A stretch of 48,873 nt of DNA, from positions 1 to 48,873 of the forward strand of contig JALOOJ010000005.1 in NCBI GenBank assembly GCA_025454475.1, written 5' to 3'. Of this stretch, positions 14,101 to 21,800 are shown piece after piece. A program made the translations under genes and the position numbers. The notes beneath the pieces are model-generated. The model ran no database searches, was not told the DNA's origin, and saw only the letters and a program-made list of their open reading frames with translations. Origin of the DNA: Anaerolineae bacterium. Its GTDB lineage: Bacteria > Chloroflexota > Anaerolineae > B4-G1 > SLSP01. Position 1 is the first letter of the stretch. Each line of letters begins with the position of its first letter.

Positions 14101-16128
14101 TCCCAGCGTCAGATATCCTAGCCCGATGTCGCGGAGCGCCTGAAGGATCGGCCCAGCGGCCCGTTTCTGCTGCGGTGTCAGGTATGGGGTTTGCAGCACC
14201 GAAGGCACTACCTCGGCGATCGTGAGACCGTAGAAGTCGGCGATGGTCAGCACATCGTCGCCAAAGGCCACCGTCGCCGCCAGGACCTCGTCGCTGAACC
14301 TTTTGCCCTCGCAGGCGGCGCAGGGGATCCAGGTGGAGGGGAGGTAACGCATAGTCACCTCGACCGCGCCGATGCCCTGGCAGGCCGGGCAGGCGCCCTC
14401 GGGCCGGTTGAACGAGAAGTGCGACGCCGAAAGGCCGGTCGCCTCGGCAAACAGGTCGCGCACGATATCCGAAAGCTTGGTGTAGGTCGCGGGATTGGAG
14501 CGGGGGTTACGTCCGATCGGGCTCTGGTCGACCATCACGGCCTTGAGTGGTGGACCCTCTATCCTGTCACAGCCCACGGGAGCGTTGCCCAGGAGCGAGG
14601 CAGCGAGGACGTCCTCGACGAACGTGCTCTTGCCCGATCCGGAGACGCCAGAGATGACGGTCAGGCGCTCCAGCGGGATGCCCACATCGATTGCGCGCAG
14701 GTTGCGCAGGCAGGCGCCGCGCACCGTCAGGAACGCCTCTGGCGCGGAGCGGAGCTCAGGGAGTGTGACCCGCTCGCGGAGGCTGAAGTAGCGTCCCGTA
14801 GGTGTGTCCGACTCCCAGAGGCCTGCCGGCGTGCCGCTATAGGTGACCTGCCCGCCGGCACGGCCTGCGCCAGGTCCCAGATCGAGCGCGTGATCGGCCG
14901 CTGCGGCTGCGACCCGATCGTGTTCGACGTAAATCACAGGGCCCCCGAGCTCGCGGAAAGCTGGGAGGAGCCGGGCGACGTCGGCGGGATGCTGCCCGAT
15001 GGTCGGCTCGTCGAGCACGTGCACGATGTCCTCAAGGCGACTGGTCAGCGCAACCGCGAGCCGTACGCGCTGGGACTCACCCCGAGACAGGGTCGGCGAC
15101 GGACGATCGAGCGCGATATAGCCCAACCCGACGCGTGCCAGCGCATCCAGTCGCCGCACGATCTCGGCCTCAAGACGTGACGCGGTCGTCGGAAGCTCCG
15201 CTCCGCTCACGAGGTTCTGGATCTCCAGAACCGATTGCCCCAGCAGCTCCGGTAGGCGCAGTCCCTGCCAGCGCACGGCCAGTGCCGCGGGGTGCAGACC
15301 GGTGCTGTCGCATGCCTCGCAGCCGGCGCCATTGCAGGTAGGGCATGGCTGGTGGAAGAGCACGGGCGAGATATCGCCGAACCAGGTGCCGCAGCGAATG
15401 CAGACCGGCGCGCGTGAGAGGGTGACTGTCCGTGCTCCCCGGCAGGCGGACACAGCATTGGCCCCAAGCGCCCACACGTCTGTCAAGGCGCCGCGAACCT
15501 CGCCCACCGCGGCATGGCGTCTCAGATGGGCTACTACGATGTCAAGATCGTGACACTGGCCCGCCTCCAGCGTGGGCGGCGCTGCGGATTCGTCCAGCGC
15601 AACACCATCCACCCACACGGCGCCGGCCCCGAAGGCCTCGATCAACATCGAGAGGAGGGCTGTGTGGCTGCCCGGCGCTTGCCTGATGAGGGGCGCGACG
15701 ACGGTGAGGGGGCCTTCCTCAAGCATGGCAGCCAATCGGCCGAGGATCTCATCCTCGGCGTGCACAGAGACCGGGGCGCCACACACCGCGCAAGCACGTT
15801 CGCCGAAGTGTGTGTAGAGCAGGCGGAAGAAAGGATGGAGACCCGAGGCCGTCGCGAGCGTCGATCCCGGATTACGGTTGAGCAGGTTCTGCCCCACTGC
15901 AACGGTTGGGCCGACCCCTGTGACCGTGCGCACGTCGGCGGGCGATAGGCGCTCGCCCAGCGAGAAGACCTCCAGGAAGCGCCGTCGCGCCTCGTGATAG
16001 AGCGTGTCGAAGACCAACGACGTCTTGCCGGACCCCGAGACCCCCGTCACGACGGTCAGGCCATCGCCGATATCGACATCGACGTCCTTCAGGTTATGCT
16101 CGTTAGCGCCTTCGATGCGGATATGCAA
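11152..16128 (-). CDS. Tandem (double-length) UvrA-like ABC ATPase
   Basis: At 1658 residues this is about twice normal UvrA length and carries four ABC modules. Walker A motifs GVSGSGK(S/T) lie at 29-36, 494-501, 845-852 and 1351-1358. Signatures are LSRGESQ (347), LSGGEAQ (682), LSAGEAQ (1201) and LSGGEAQ (1539); Walker B regions (DEPT/DEPS) follow each. Zinc-finger pairs of the UvrA type lie at 580-606 (CPACQ...FLPSTWIPCAAC) and 1445-1471 (CSTCG...FLPSVHVPCETC). The first half has a region (about 120-235) resembling a UvrB-binding domain; the second half (about 935-1000) replaces it with a short zinc-rich segment. The two UvrA-like units (1-785 and 815-1640) therefore mimic in one chain the UvrA dimer that scans DNA for bulky damage. 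It may act in excision repair or, like DrrC-type UvrA proteins, in drug tolerance. The first signature has R instead of G. The last residues are encoded by a family B repeat. Confidence 0.92.
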   Translation of the reverse strand: MHIRIEGANEHNLKDVDVDIGDGLTVVTGVSGSGKTSLVFDTLYHEARRRFLEVFSLGERLSPADVRTVTGVGPTVAVGQNLLNRNPGSTLATASGLHPFFRLLYTHFGERACAVCGAPVSVHAEDEILGRLAAMLEEGPLTVVAPLIRQAPGSHTALLSMLIEAFGAGAVWVDGVALDESAAPPTLEAGQCHDLDIVVAHLRRHAAVGEVRGALTDVWALGANAVSACRGARTVTLSRAPVCIRCGTWFGDISPVLFHQPCPTCNGAGCEACDSTGLHPAALAVRWQGLRLPELLGQSVLEIQNLVSGAELPTTASRLEAEIVRRLDALARVGLGYIALDRPSPTLSRGESQRVRLAVALTSRLEDIVHVLDEPTIGQHPADVARLLPAFRELGGPVIYVEHDRVAAAAADHALDLGPGAGRAGGQVTYSGTPAGLWESDTPTGRYFSLRERVTLPELRSAPEAFLTVRGACLRNLRAIDVGIPLERLTVISGVSGSGKSTFVEDVLAASLLGNAPVGCDRIEGPPLKAVMVDQSPIGRNPRSNPATYTKLSDIVRDLFAEATGLSASHFSFNRPEGACPACQGIGAVEVTMRYLPSTWIPCAACEGKRFSDEVLAATVAFGDDVLTIADFYGLTIAEVVPSVLQTPYLTPQQKRAAGPILQALRDIGLGYLTLGQPSPTLSGGEAQRVKLAKFLGRRGLSDQMLILDEPSTGLHPQDVSGLLKVLDRLVRVGATVVIVEHNTDIIRAADWVIDLGPGAGPEGGQLLYAGPPSGLPAVERSITGQALRDEALVSPRGNGVSEDPSQSFCTLQGVGEIRVQGARANNLQDLNVTFPKGKFTVVTGVSGSGKSSLVEDVLESEARRRFLETLSMYERQGTREGAEADVDAITGLGVTVTVGGGGRGHFGRRNTVGTATNLTHHLAVLFSWLGERDCPNCGTPLLRVAASRYTARQQRGGTWECPTCAATFQVGAPRHFSSSVYAAACTTCHGLGTLREPNPNKLVVHPELPLCGGAMHSPGFFPKGYLCQPMNGGYEAVQALGKALGFDPATTPWVEMSPEAQHAFLFGYPEELDIIHESRSGTTRVHRGHCPGFYGWVRDWDTGGTYTDTRICPACGGARLRPEYASVKLGGHPFHAICEMPLASLAAAMREIGATGITEREGRHVAATVTASLDTVRERLHFLSRVGLGYLHLNRDTTTLSAGEAQRVKLAGLLGSGLTSLTVLVDEPTRGMHPSEVVALTGALTDLCAEGNTVIVVEHDPGVIRAADYLIDIGPGAGAAGGQVVAAGSPDTVLQSQTLTALWLRGDRGLDLQRSRRAPAAWMTIRGARENNLRGEDVRLPLGVLAGICGVSGSGKSTLLIDTLGRALAPRKHTTSVAFEPIDPGAHDAIEDAPSRVLVVDQAKAGVTSPADFLGLAQPLHRIYAETEDAQVLGLDAKALAERCSTCGGCGVSTLDMGFLPSVHVPCETCRGTGYRPESWDVYLHGVALPDAFGKTIDEIAVLLRDHLDDEPSLARKLRAVQDVGLGYLVLRQPGYSLSGGEAQRLKIADELCRPAHTGTLYILDEPTVGQHLEDVARLIRVLHRVVDDGNSVFVVEHHTLLLAACDWLVEFGPGAGPDGGRVVAQGAPEALAGGDTPTAHYLRGELSDRPNKRKSE

Positions 16129-16157
16129 GTGGCTGCTCCGTGGCGGACGTCAAAAAC

Positions 16158-16309
16158 CGGCGAGTGAGCGGAGAAGCGAGAAGGCGGAAAGGCAAGGCAG
16201 CCGATTCACGAGCAGATCACGGTGTGGATGATGACCCACAAGAACTGGCCTTCCGCTCCTTCGTACCGTATATTCTGCATTCGCTATCTCGCTCATTCGC
16301 TTTCTCGCC
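16158..16309. repeat. Family B repeat pair upstream of tandem uvrA
   Basis: The purine arm CGGCGAGTGAGCGGAGAAGC (from 16158) runs to about 16200. The pyrimidine arm TTCGCTATCTCGCTCATTCG continues to about 16309. The layout matches the pair downstream of uvrA. The right arm enters the metallophosphoesterase frame and encodes its final GRESE and stop. Between the arms there is no gene. Confidence 0.6.
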
Positions 16310-17384
16310 CCGCGGGCACCAGATCGATCACGACCAGCTCCGGGCGGCAGAGAAGCCGGAGGCGGGGGGCGTTGGCGCGCTCCATTCCGATGCCGCGTGA
16401 AACGATAAGCGTCCTGCCGGGTGCGATGGTCGTCACGCCGGCGGCCCAGCTCCTGGGCACGGATGAGAGCGTGAGCAAGGGCCCGATGAGCGGGAGACGG
16501 ACCTGGCCTCCGTGCGTGTGCCCGGCGATAAGCAGGTCAGCCTCCACCGACCCCAGGCTGAAGTTGGGGCTGTGCCCGATGACGATATGGAAAGCATCGT
16601 GCCTCTCAACCCTCTTGTCTTGATCGTATGAGTCCCACAGACTGAGCCCCGTCAGCATAACAGGTCCCAGGTCACGCGAGGTCGTGGCCTCCATCGTTGT
16701 CACTGGTAGCCCGTTGAAGGCCTGGACCCAACCGCCAGGCAGGTCGACGTTCCCTGTAATGGCGTAGGCACCAAGGGGAGCCTGCAGGTGAGCTTCATCT
16801 AGGAGCGCGCGCAGGGTCTCGATCTCTACCTCGTAGCTGCCACTGCGGCGCCCGAGTTGAACATAGTCGCCCAGGAACAGGATCAGGTCGGGATCTTGCT
16901 CCATCGCGGCCCTGAGAACGCGCGCCTCGTAACGCCCCGGTTGATCGGTTTGGATGTCCGCCAGAATCACCACGCGGACCGACTCGGTCAGCCTCGCCGA
17001 GTGTATGGTCAACCTACTCACCTGGAGCCAATGCGGCTCGATGACGGAGGCATCGAGGACGATCAGCCCAAGCACAATCACCGTCGCCCAATGTGCCAGG
17101 GCCAACTTGGGCCACTGCCGCATCTGAATCACTCCGGCACACACAAGGAACAGCGGCACGTGTAGAAACGTCGTCCAGGCCAGCAACTGCGCCATGCCGA
17201 ATACGTCGCCGCCATTGCCGAAGGCGCTGATCAGACCAATCACGACCAGAACGATGAGAGCGCCAAAGGCAGCCAAGGGTCCGACGCCGCCACTGGACGT
17301 CTGCCGCGAGCTGATTCTGTACAAGGCGACCAGCAGGGCGAGACTCAACAGTGACGAAACGATGTTGTGCGCGACTACCCTCAT
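16293..17384 (-). CDS. Membrane-anchored calcineurin-like metallophosphoesterase
   Basis: This 363-residue protein has four hydrophobic N-terminal segments (about 8-22, 36-54, 64-86, 98-112), then a phosphoesterase domain (about 135-360) of the YkuE/YaeI type. Visible motifs are D143-I-Q, GDY (172-174), GNVD (211-214), GHSP (270-273) and GHTHGGQ (288-294). Relatives hydrolyse phosphodiesters of lipids or nucleotides at the membrane. Two positions differ from the usual family pattern: DxH is DIQ and GNH is GNV, so a metal ligand and the general acid are replaced; reduced or altered chemistry is possible. It begins 6 bp after the methyltransferase gene and is probably in the same transcript. 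The last residues and stop codon come from a family B repeat. Confidence 0.85.
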   Translation of the reverse strand: MRVVAHNIVSSLLSLALLVALYRISSRQTSSGGVGPLAAFGALIVLVVIGLISAFGNGGDVFGMAQLLAWTTFLHVPLFLVCAGVIQMRQWPKLALAHWATVIVLGLIVLDASVIEPHWLQVSRLTIHSARLTESVRVVILADIQTDQPGRYEARVLRAAMEQDPDLILFLGDYVQLGRRSGSYEVEIETLRALLDEAHLQAPLGAYAITGNVDLPGGWVQAFNGLPVTTMEATTSRDLGPVMLTGLSLWDSYDQDKRVERHDAFHIVIGHSPNFSLGSVEADLLIAGHTHGGQVRLPLIGPLLTLSSVPRSWAAGVTTIAPGRTLIVSRGIGMERANAPRLRLLCRPELVVIDLVPAGRESE

Positions 17385-17390
17385 TGGGGG

Positions 17391-18605
17391 CTAGACCCCG
17401 AGGGCAGCAAGTGGCTGCGCCAGCAGTTCCGCGAGATACGGCTTCACGTGCCAGGTGTCGGCCAGGCCGTGGTACTCGGCGACGCTCTGGGGATCCCCGG
17501 GAGCGGTCGCCTTGACCGCACGGATCATCAGGTTCTTGGCGGTGTGCTCCGGCGAGATGAACTGCACGACATCGGTCGAATAGCCCAAGATGCGCAGGAT
17601 TTGCGCTCGAAATCCATCCGTGAGCAGGTCGCCCATCCGTTCCTTGAGGATGCCATGCCGCAGCACCGGTTGGAAGGCCACCGGCAGGGCGTTCTGACGC
17701 CCCTGTTCCGCCATCTGCGCCTGCAGGTGGTGGTGGCAGCACGGCGCGCTAAAGATCAGACGGGCGCCCCACCGCACCGCTTGCGCGAGCGCCTCGTCGG
17801 TAGCCGTGTCACACGCGTGGAGCGCTAAAACGATGTCGGGCCGTTCCACGGGCTGATACGCGATGATGCGGCTGACCTCGAACCGTAGGTCGTCCCAGCC
17901 GAGCTCCGCAGAGACTGCGTTCTGCTTGGCCATGAGGTCCGCCCTGACGTCGATCCCCACGGCCTCAGTGGGATGTTTCAGGATGTGGTTGAGATAGTGG
18001 TAGGCGGCAAAGGTCAGGTCCGCACTCCCGCACCCACAGTCGACGATCCGGATTGGGGTGGGCAGGGCGTCCAGCGTGTCAGTTTCCACGATAAGCCGTA
18101 GAAACTCATTGATCTGCCGGAACTTGCGGTGCTTACTGGCCCTGATCAGACCATCGGGGGTCTGGATACCCCTGGCCTGCAGCATAGCGTCCGGTTCGGT
18201 GCCCGGAAGAAGGTAAGGCTTCTCGCGATCGTGCGTCAGAGAGGGCGTATCATCGGGCTCTTCAACACGCCGCCGCGATATGCGGGCGATGCCTTTGCGC
18301 GAGATTCGCACCTGAACCTCGCCCTCGGTGGTCACGACGTGGATCTGGCTGAAGGGCAGCCCCAACAGAGCATCGATCTCAGCCACGGCCTCCTGTCCGA
18401 CGACATTACGAGTATAATCCTGCTTCTCATCAAGGTGAGAGACCTGCAGATAGCGATCTCCCTTGACTAGCACGGGGCGCACCGTGACGCGCCGCCAGGG
18501 CAGCTCATAGCCGCGGCGGCGCCCGCTGAACGTCGCCTTGACGAAGGTCACCTCGTCGCGCAGGGCGTTCTTGACGAGTCTCTGGTACTCAGCATCCATA
18601 GGCAT
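17391..18605 (-). CDS. METTL25/RRNAD1-like SAM-dependent methyltransferase
   Basis: This 404-residue soluble protein has a class I methyltransferase core in its second half: motif I VDCGCGSADL (188-197), acidic end of strand 2 in VGIDVRADL, LALHACDTATDEAL near 260 and FSAPCCHHH near 285. The last resembles the cysteine/histidine-rich block of the METTL25/RRNAD1 group. The N-terminal 150 residues are unassigned. I chose the ATG at 18605 over an in-frame ATG at 18662, because GAGGTG lies 6 bp before it and a TATAAT -10 sits only about 19 bp upstream, inside the longer reading. The substrate (RNA, protein or small molecule) is unknown. Its own promoter separates it from the YcaQ operon. The metallophosphoesterase follows after 6 bp. 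Confidence 0.8.
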   Translation of the reverse strand: MPMDAEYQRLVKNALRDEVTFVKATFSGRRRGYELPWRRVTVRPVLVKGDRYLQVSHLDEKQDYTRNVVGQEAVAEIDALLGLPFSQIHVVTTEGEVQVRISRKGIARISRRRVEEPDDTPSLTHDREKPYLLPGTEPDAMLQARGIQTPDGLIRASKHRKFRQINEFLRLIVETDTLDALPTPIRIVDCGCGSADLTFAAYHYLNHILKHPTEAVGIDVRADLMAKQNAVSAELGWDDLRFEVSRIIAYQPVERPDIVLALHACDTATDEALAQAVRWGARLIFSAPCCHHHLQAQMAEQGRQNALPVAFQPVLRHGILKERMGDLLTDGFRAQILRILGYSTDVVQFISPEHTAKNLMIRAVKATAPGDPQSVAEYHGLADTWHVKPYLAELLAQPLAALGV

Positions 18606-18623
18606 TTCGATCACCTCACCCGT

Positions 18624-18629
18624 ATTATA
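18624..18629 (-). promoter_or_regulatory. -10 element of the methyltransferase gene
   Basis: A perfect TATAAT on the minus strand, with a weak CTGTCA-like -35 about 16 bp upstream. The predicted start is near 18617, leaving a leader of only about 12 bases that contains the Shine-Dalgarno. Confidence 0.6.
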
Positions 18630-18692
18630 CAGTGCCGACTGGCCCTGACAGCTTCGAGGCAAGGGCCTACGCGAGACGCCAGATAGCGTGAA

Positions 18693-19904
18693 CTACACCA
18701 GCGCGACTGTCAGTAGCTCCCTCAGCCGCTGAGGCGAGACCTGTTCTATGGAGACCGTCGGACAGCCGTTGAACGCTGCATAGGCTCTGAGTTCCTCAGC
18801 CAACTCTGGCAGCATCTGGTCGAAGTCAGAGAAATCGGGCTCGAACGTGAGCTGCCTCACAATGAGTGTCCTGCGCTGACGGTCCGCCTTGGTGTCCACG
18901 CGCCCGATGAACCGGTCGCCCCAGAGGATCGGGAGCGCGAAGTAGCCATAGCGTCGCTTTTCCTGAGGTAGATAGCATTCCAGGCGGTAGTCGAAGCCGA
19001 AAACGAGCTCCATCCAGTTCCGGCGGATGGTCAGGTTGTCAAAGGGGGAGAGGATGTGTAGGGCAGAAGGCCCCGGACCGCTTCCGTCCACCGCATCCAG
19101 GGCTTCCGTCCAGGCATACCAGGGCTCGTCGCCCTGACCCTCGACCGACACGGCGGTGATCAGGCCCGCCTCGACTGCAGCCCCAAGCGCGAGGGCGCTC
19201 GGATGGTCGCGTCTCCACCACCAGATCTCCTTCGTCGGGAGCACCCCCAGACTGCCGACCGCTCTTCGGAGGATGAAATCCTCCACCTCCGACCTGGCGG
19301 GCTTGGGTACAGCCGCTCCCTCGGGGATGATACGTGCACTCAGATCGTAGACCCGTTCGAACTTGCGCCGCTCGGAGACAGAGACTACGCCCAGGTTGAA
19401 CAACACCTCGAGCGCACGTTTCGCGGGCTTCCATCCGCTCCACCAGGAGCCACCCTCGTGACCCTCGGGGGCGTCGAAATCTGCCGTTGAGAGCGCCCCC
19501 TCGTCGCGGATGCGCTGTATCACAGTCTCCACGACGTCGTTGTTCTCCTCCCGCCACGCCTTCTGGCCTGACCAGAGCGCCCGTTCTCCCATCCGTGGGG
19601 CGTAGAAGCGGTAATCGGACATCGGGATATAGGAGGCCGCGTGGGTCCACCACTCAAAGACGCGCCGGTCCGCGGCGAGCAGCTCGTGCAGCATCTCCGG
19701 ACGATAGTCGCGGCACCGGCTCCACAGCACGTGATGGTGAGCACGTTGTATCACGTGGATCGTGTCGATCTGGACGTAGCCCAGCCGTTCGATGGTCTGC
19801 GCCACGCCCTCCTTGCCTGAGTGGCACCGCTGTGCACCGTCGAGCCCCTGGCAGTGCAGGGCCAGGCTGCGCGCCGTGGCAAGCGATATCCGTTCCGGTG
19901 CCAT
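18693..19904 (-). CDS. YcaQ/AlkZ-type DNA interstrand-crosslink glycosylase
   Basis: This 403-residue winged-helix protein of the HTH_42 family is close in length to E. coli YcaQ. The signature Q45-I-D47 within GYVQIDTIHVIQRAHHHVL matches the catalytic QxD motif of AlkX/AlkZ enzymes, which unhook crosslinks or remove bulky alkylated bases. EWWTHAASYIPM near 85-96, EIWWWRRDHPSALAL near 228 and LSPFDNL near 284 are further family landmarks. It acts on DNA in the cytoplasm. The stop of the upstream prenyltransferase-like gene directly abuts its ATG (TAGATG), so it is the last gene of the operon that starts at 25492. That operon also encodes an ERCC4/HhH/NucS-like nuclease, and the tandem UvrA lies on the same strand about 2.6 kb further on. 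AlkZ relatives also protect producers of DNA-alkylating antibiotics; such a role here is only inference. Confidence 0.9.
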   Translation of the reverse strand: MAPERISLATARSLALHCQGLDGAQRCHSGKEGVAQTIERLGYVQIDTIHVIQRAHHHVLWSRCRDYRPEMLHELLAADRRVFEWWTHAASYIPMSDYRFYAPRMGERALWSGQKAWREENNDVVETVIQRIRDEGALSTADFDAPEGHEGGSWWSGWKPAKRALEVLFNLGVVSVSERRKFERVYDLSARIIPEGAAVPKPARSEVEDFILRRAVGSLGVLPTKEIWWWRRDHPSALALGAAVEAGLITAVSVEGQGDEPWYAWTEALDAVDGSGPGPSALHILSPFDNLTIRRNWMELVFGFDYRLECYLPQEKRRYGYFALPILWGDRFIGRVDTKADRQRRTLIVRQLTFEPDFSDFDQMLPELAEELRAYAAFNGCPTVSIEQVSPQRLRELLTVALV

Positions 19905-20831
19905 CTATAGCTCCAGCCGATCGAAGCGCTTGAGGATCGTGAGCATGCGCATCGTGAGCCATCCGGACCAGTCCTGCTTGGCTTGCTCCCAGTCCTCGGG
20001 GTAGAGACCTGCCCAATCCCACCTGGGGCGCCAGATGCCATCCTCCGCATGGTGTGCGATCTCGTAATCCAGATTGGCCGACGCCACATCTGCCAGCAGT
20101 CCTGCGAACAGCGAGTCGGTGCCTTGCACAATCTCGATCGGCATCAGGCCATACTCTCCCCACCGTGCGGAATCCTTGATCACTGTCTGATCGACGACGG
20201 GGGTCAGCAGGCGCACGAGCTCCCGCTTCGTACCAGCAAGCAGGCCCGCGCTCTGCGCCAGGCGCACATAGCAGAGGATCTCGTGCATCTCGAGCGTCTC
20301 GGCGTGTGTCGCCAGATACTCCAGCGCTGCGGCGGTAAGGTGATCGCACAGGTCCGGGGGTATCAGCGCCGCATAGTCATGCAGATATCCGACAATCTCT
20401 GCCCTGGGATTGGCCAGGAAGGCGCCCCAACGCTCCGCGACATCCTTGTCATAGATCCACCACGGAGCGTGCGGCGCCTCATTCGCAGCGGGCGGGATGA
20501 TGGGCCATGCCTCGATGGCGGCGTCGTACGTCGCCACCAGATAGCGCATGGCTCCCTGCACCAATGGGTGGTCAGGGGGCGCTCGGAACTCGCGGAGGAC
20601 CTGCAGCCCTACAGTCGTCGCCAGCACCGATGAAACGGGCAGGCGCAGGTCCGGCTCCATCCCGTGCCCGAAGCCGCCATCGGCGTTCTGGAAGGCAGCC
20701 AAAGCCTCCCAGATTCTCTCGACCGGGCTATGCTCAAAGATGACCGTGTATTTCGCCTGCTCCAGAGGACGTCCGTGTTCGAAGATGAAGGCGCGCGCTC
20801 TTTGCTGGGCTTTTCGATTCAGCTTTTTCAC
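19905..20831 (-). CDS. Prenyltransferase-like alpha/alpha-barrel protein, paralogue 2
   Basis: This 308-residue soluble protein carries AFQNADGGFGHGMEPDL near residue 46, the prenyltransferase-beta/squalene-cyclase repeat signature. It is a tandem duplicate of the next gene upstream: by eye well over half of the first 110 residues are identical, and both end in LTMRML/LTVRML followed by ILKRF and RLE. No catalytic zinc ligands of protein prenyltransferases are obvious. It starts at an ATG 39 bp after the sister gene and ends flush against the glycosylase start. The placement between two DNA-damage genes suggests a role linked to them, perhaps as a small-molecule-binding scaffold, but nothing in the sequence proves it. 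Confidence 0.75.
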   Translation of the reverse strand: MKKLNRKAQQRARAFIFEHGRPLEQAKYTVIFEHSPVERIWEALAAFQNADGGFGHGMEPDLRLPVSSVLATTVGLQVLREFRAPPDHPLVQGAMRYLVATYDAAIEAWPIIPPAANEAPHAPWWIYDKDVAERWGAFLANPRAEIVGYLHDYAALIPPDLCDHLTAAALEYLATHAETLEMHEILCYVRLAQSAGLLAGTKRELVRLLTPVVDQTVIKDSARWGEYGLMPIEIVQGTDSLFAGLLADVASANLDYEIAHHAEDGIWRPRWDWAGLYPEDWEQAKQDWSGWLTMRMLTILKRFDRLEL

Positions 20832-20870
20832 TGTATTTCTCCTCTAAGCGGGGTCCGGATCGCACTCGAC

Positions 20871-21800
20871 CTACGTCTCTAGCCGGCCAAAGCGCTTAAG
20901 AATAGCCAGCATGCGCACGGTAAGATACCCGGACCAGTCCTGTCTTGCTTGCGGCCACGCCTCCGGGTACATCCCGTACCAGGTCCACGGGGGTTGCCAG
21001 ATCCCGTCCCCCGCATGTCGCGAGATCTCGTGGTCCAGATAGGCTGACACCACGTCTGCAAGCGGCCCCATGAGAGGCGAGTCGGGTCCCTCCACCAGGT
21101 GGAGCGGCGTCAGCCCGTACTGCCCCCAAAGGGCCGGATCCTTGACGACTGCCCGGTCGACGACAGGCGTAAGCAGGCGAACCAGCTCCGCACGGGTAGT
21201 CTCAGGCAGGGCTTCGGTCTGGGCAAGGCGGACGTAGCTGGGGATTTCCTCGCCGTTGAGCTTCTCTCCACGTGACCTGAGGTCGTGCATGCACGCTGTC
21301 GTGAGGTGATCGCGCAGCGCCTGTGGCACCAACGCAGCATAGTCAACCATGTATCCCACGATCTCGGCCCGCGGGAAGGCCCGGAAGCCGCCGAATCGGT
21401 CCGTGAGTCCCTCGTCGAGAAGCCACCACGGTGCATGGGGTGCGTCATTGGCAGTCGCTGGGATGATGGGCCACACTTCTGTGGCGGCGTCGTAGGTCGT
21501 GAGCAGGTAACGTATGGCGCCCTGTACGAGCGGATGGTCGGGCGGCGCGCCGAACTCACGAAGCACCTGCAGCGCCACGGTTGTTGCGTAGGCCGATGAG
21601 TCGGGCACTTGCAGATCGGGCTCCAGCCCGTGCCCAAAGCCGCCATCGGCGTTCTGGAACGCGGATAGCGCCTCCCAGATCGCCTCAACCGGACTATGCT
21701 CGAAGATGCGTGCGACCTTGGCCTGCTCCAGGGGACGTCCGTGCTCAGAAACGAAGGCTCGCGCTTGTGCCTGCGCTTCTCGACTCAAGATCTTCGTCAC
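20871..21800 (-). CDS. Prenyltransferase-like alpha/alpha-barrel protein, paralogue 1
   Basis: This 309-residue sister of the following gene has the same AFQNADGGFGHGLEPDL block near residue 46 and the same order of conserved segments (HAPWWLLDEG, RAEIVGYMVDYAALVP, VKDPALWGQYGL). Translation starts at a GTG that overlaps the upstream nuclease stop by 4 bp (GTGA), with GGAGGG just before, so it is translationally coupled to the nuclease. It is smaller than catalytic squalene cyclases (about 600 residues) and lacks a DxDD acid motif. The duplication with divergence suggests two non-identical partners rather than simple dosage. The function is unknown. Confidence 0.75.
   Translation of the reverse strand: MTKILSREAQAQARAFVSEHGRPLEQAKVARIFEHSPVEAIWEALSAFQNADGGFGHGLEPDLQVPDSSAYATTVALQVLREFGAPPDHPLVQGAIRYLLTTYDAATEVWPIIPATANDAPHAPWWLLDEGLTDRFGGFRAFPRAEIVGYMVDYAALVPQALRDHLTTACMHDLRSRGEKLNGEEIPSYVRLAQTEALPETTRAELVRLLTPVVDRAVVKDPALWGQYGLTPLHLVEGPDSPLMGPLADVVSAYLDHEISRHAGDGIWQPPWTWYGMYPEAWPQARQDWSGYLTVRMLAILKRFGRLET

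Noticed and set aside
14556-14575. CTGTCACAG resembling a Pho heptamer
   Set aside because: A single copy inside the uvrA coding sequence without a partner 11 bp away.
14191-15180. 329-codon open frame antisense to the tandem uvrA
   Set aside because: The opposite strand carries clear Walker, signature and zinc-finger motifs; this is a GC-driven shadow frame.
16141-16292. A small gene upstream of the tandem uvrA
   Set aside because: Frames here consist of repeat-derived Arg/Lys/Glu-rich sequence with no ribosome-binding site.
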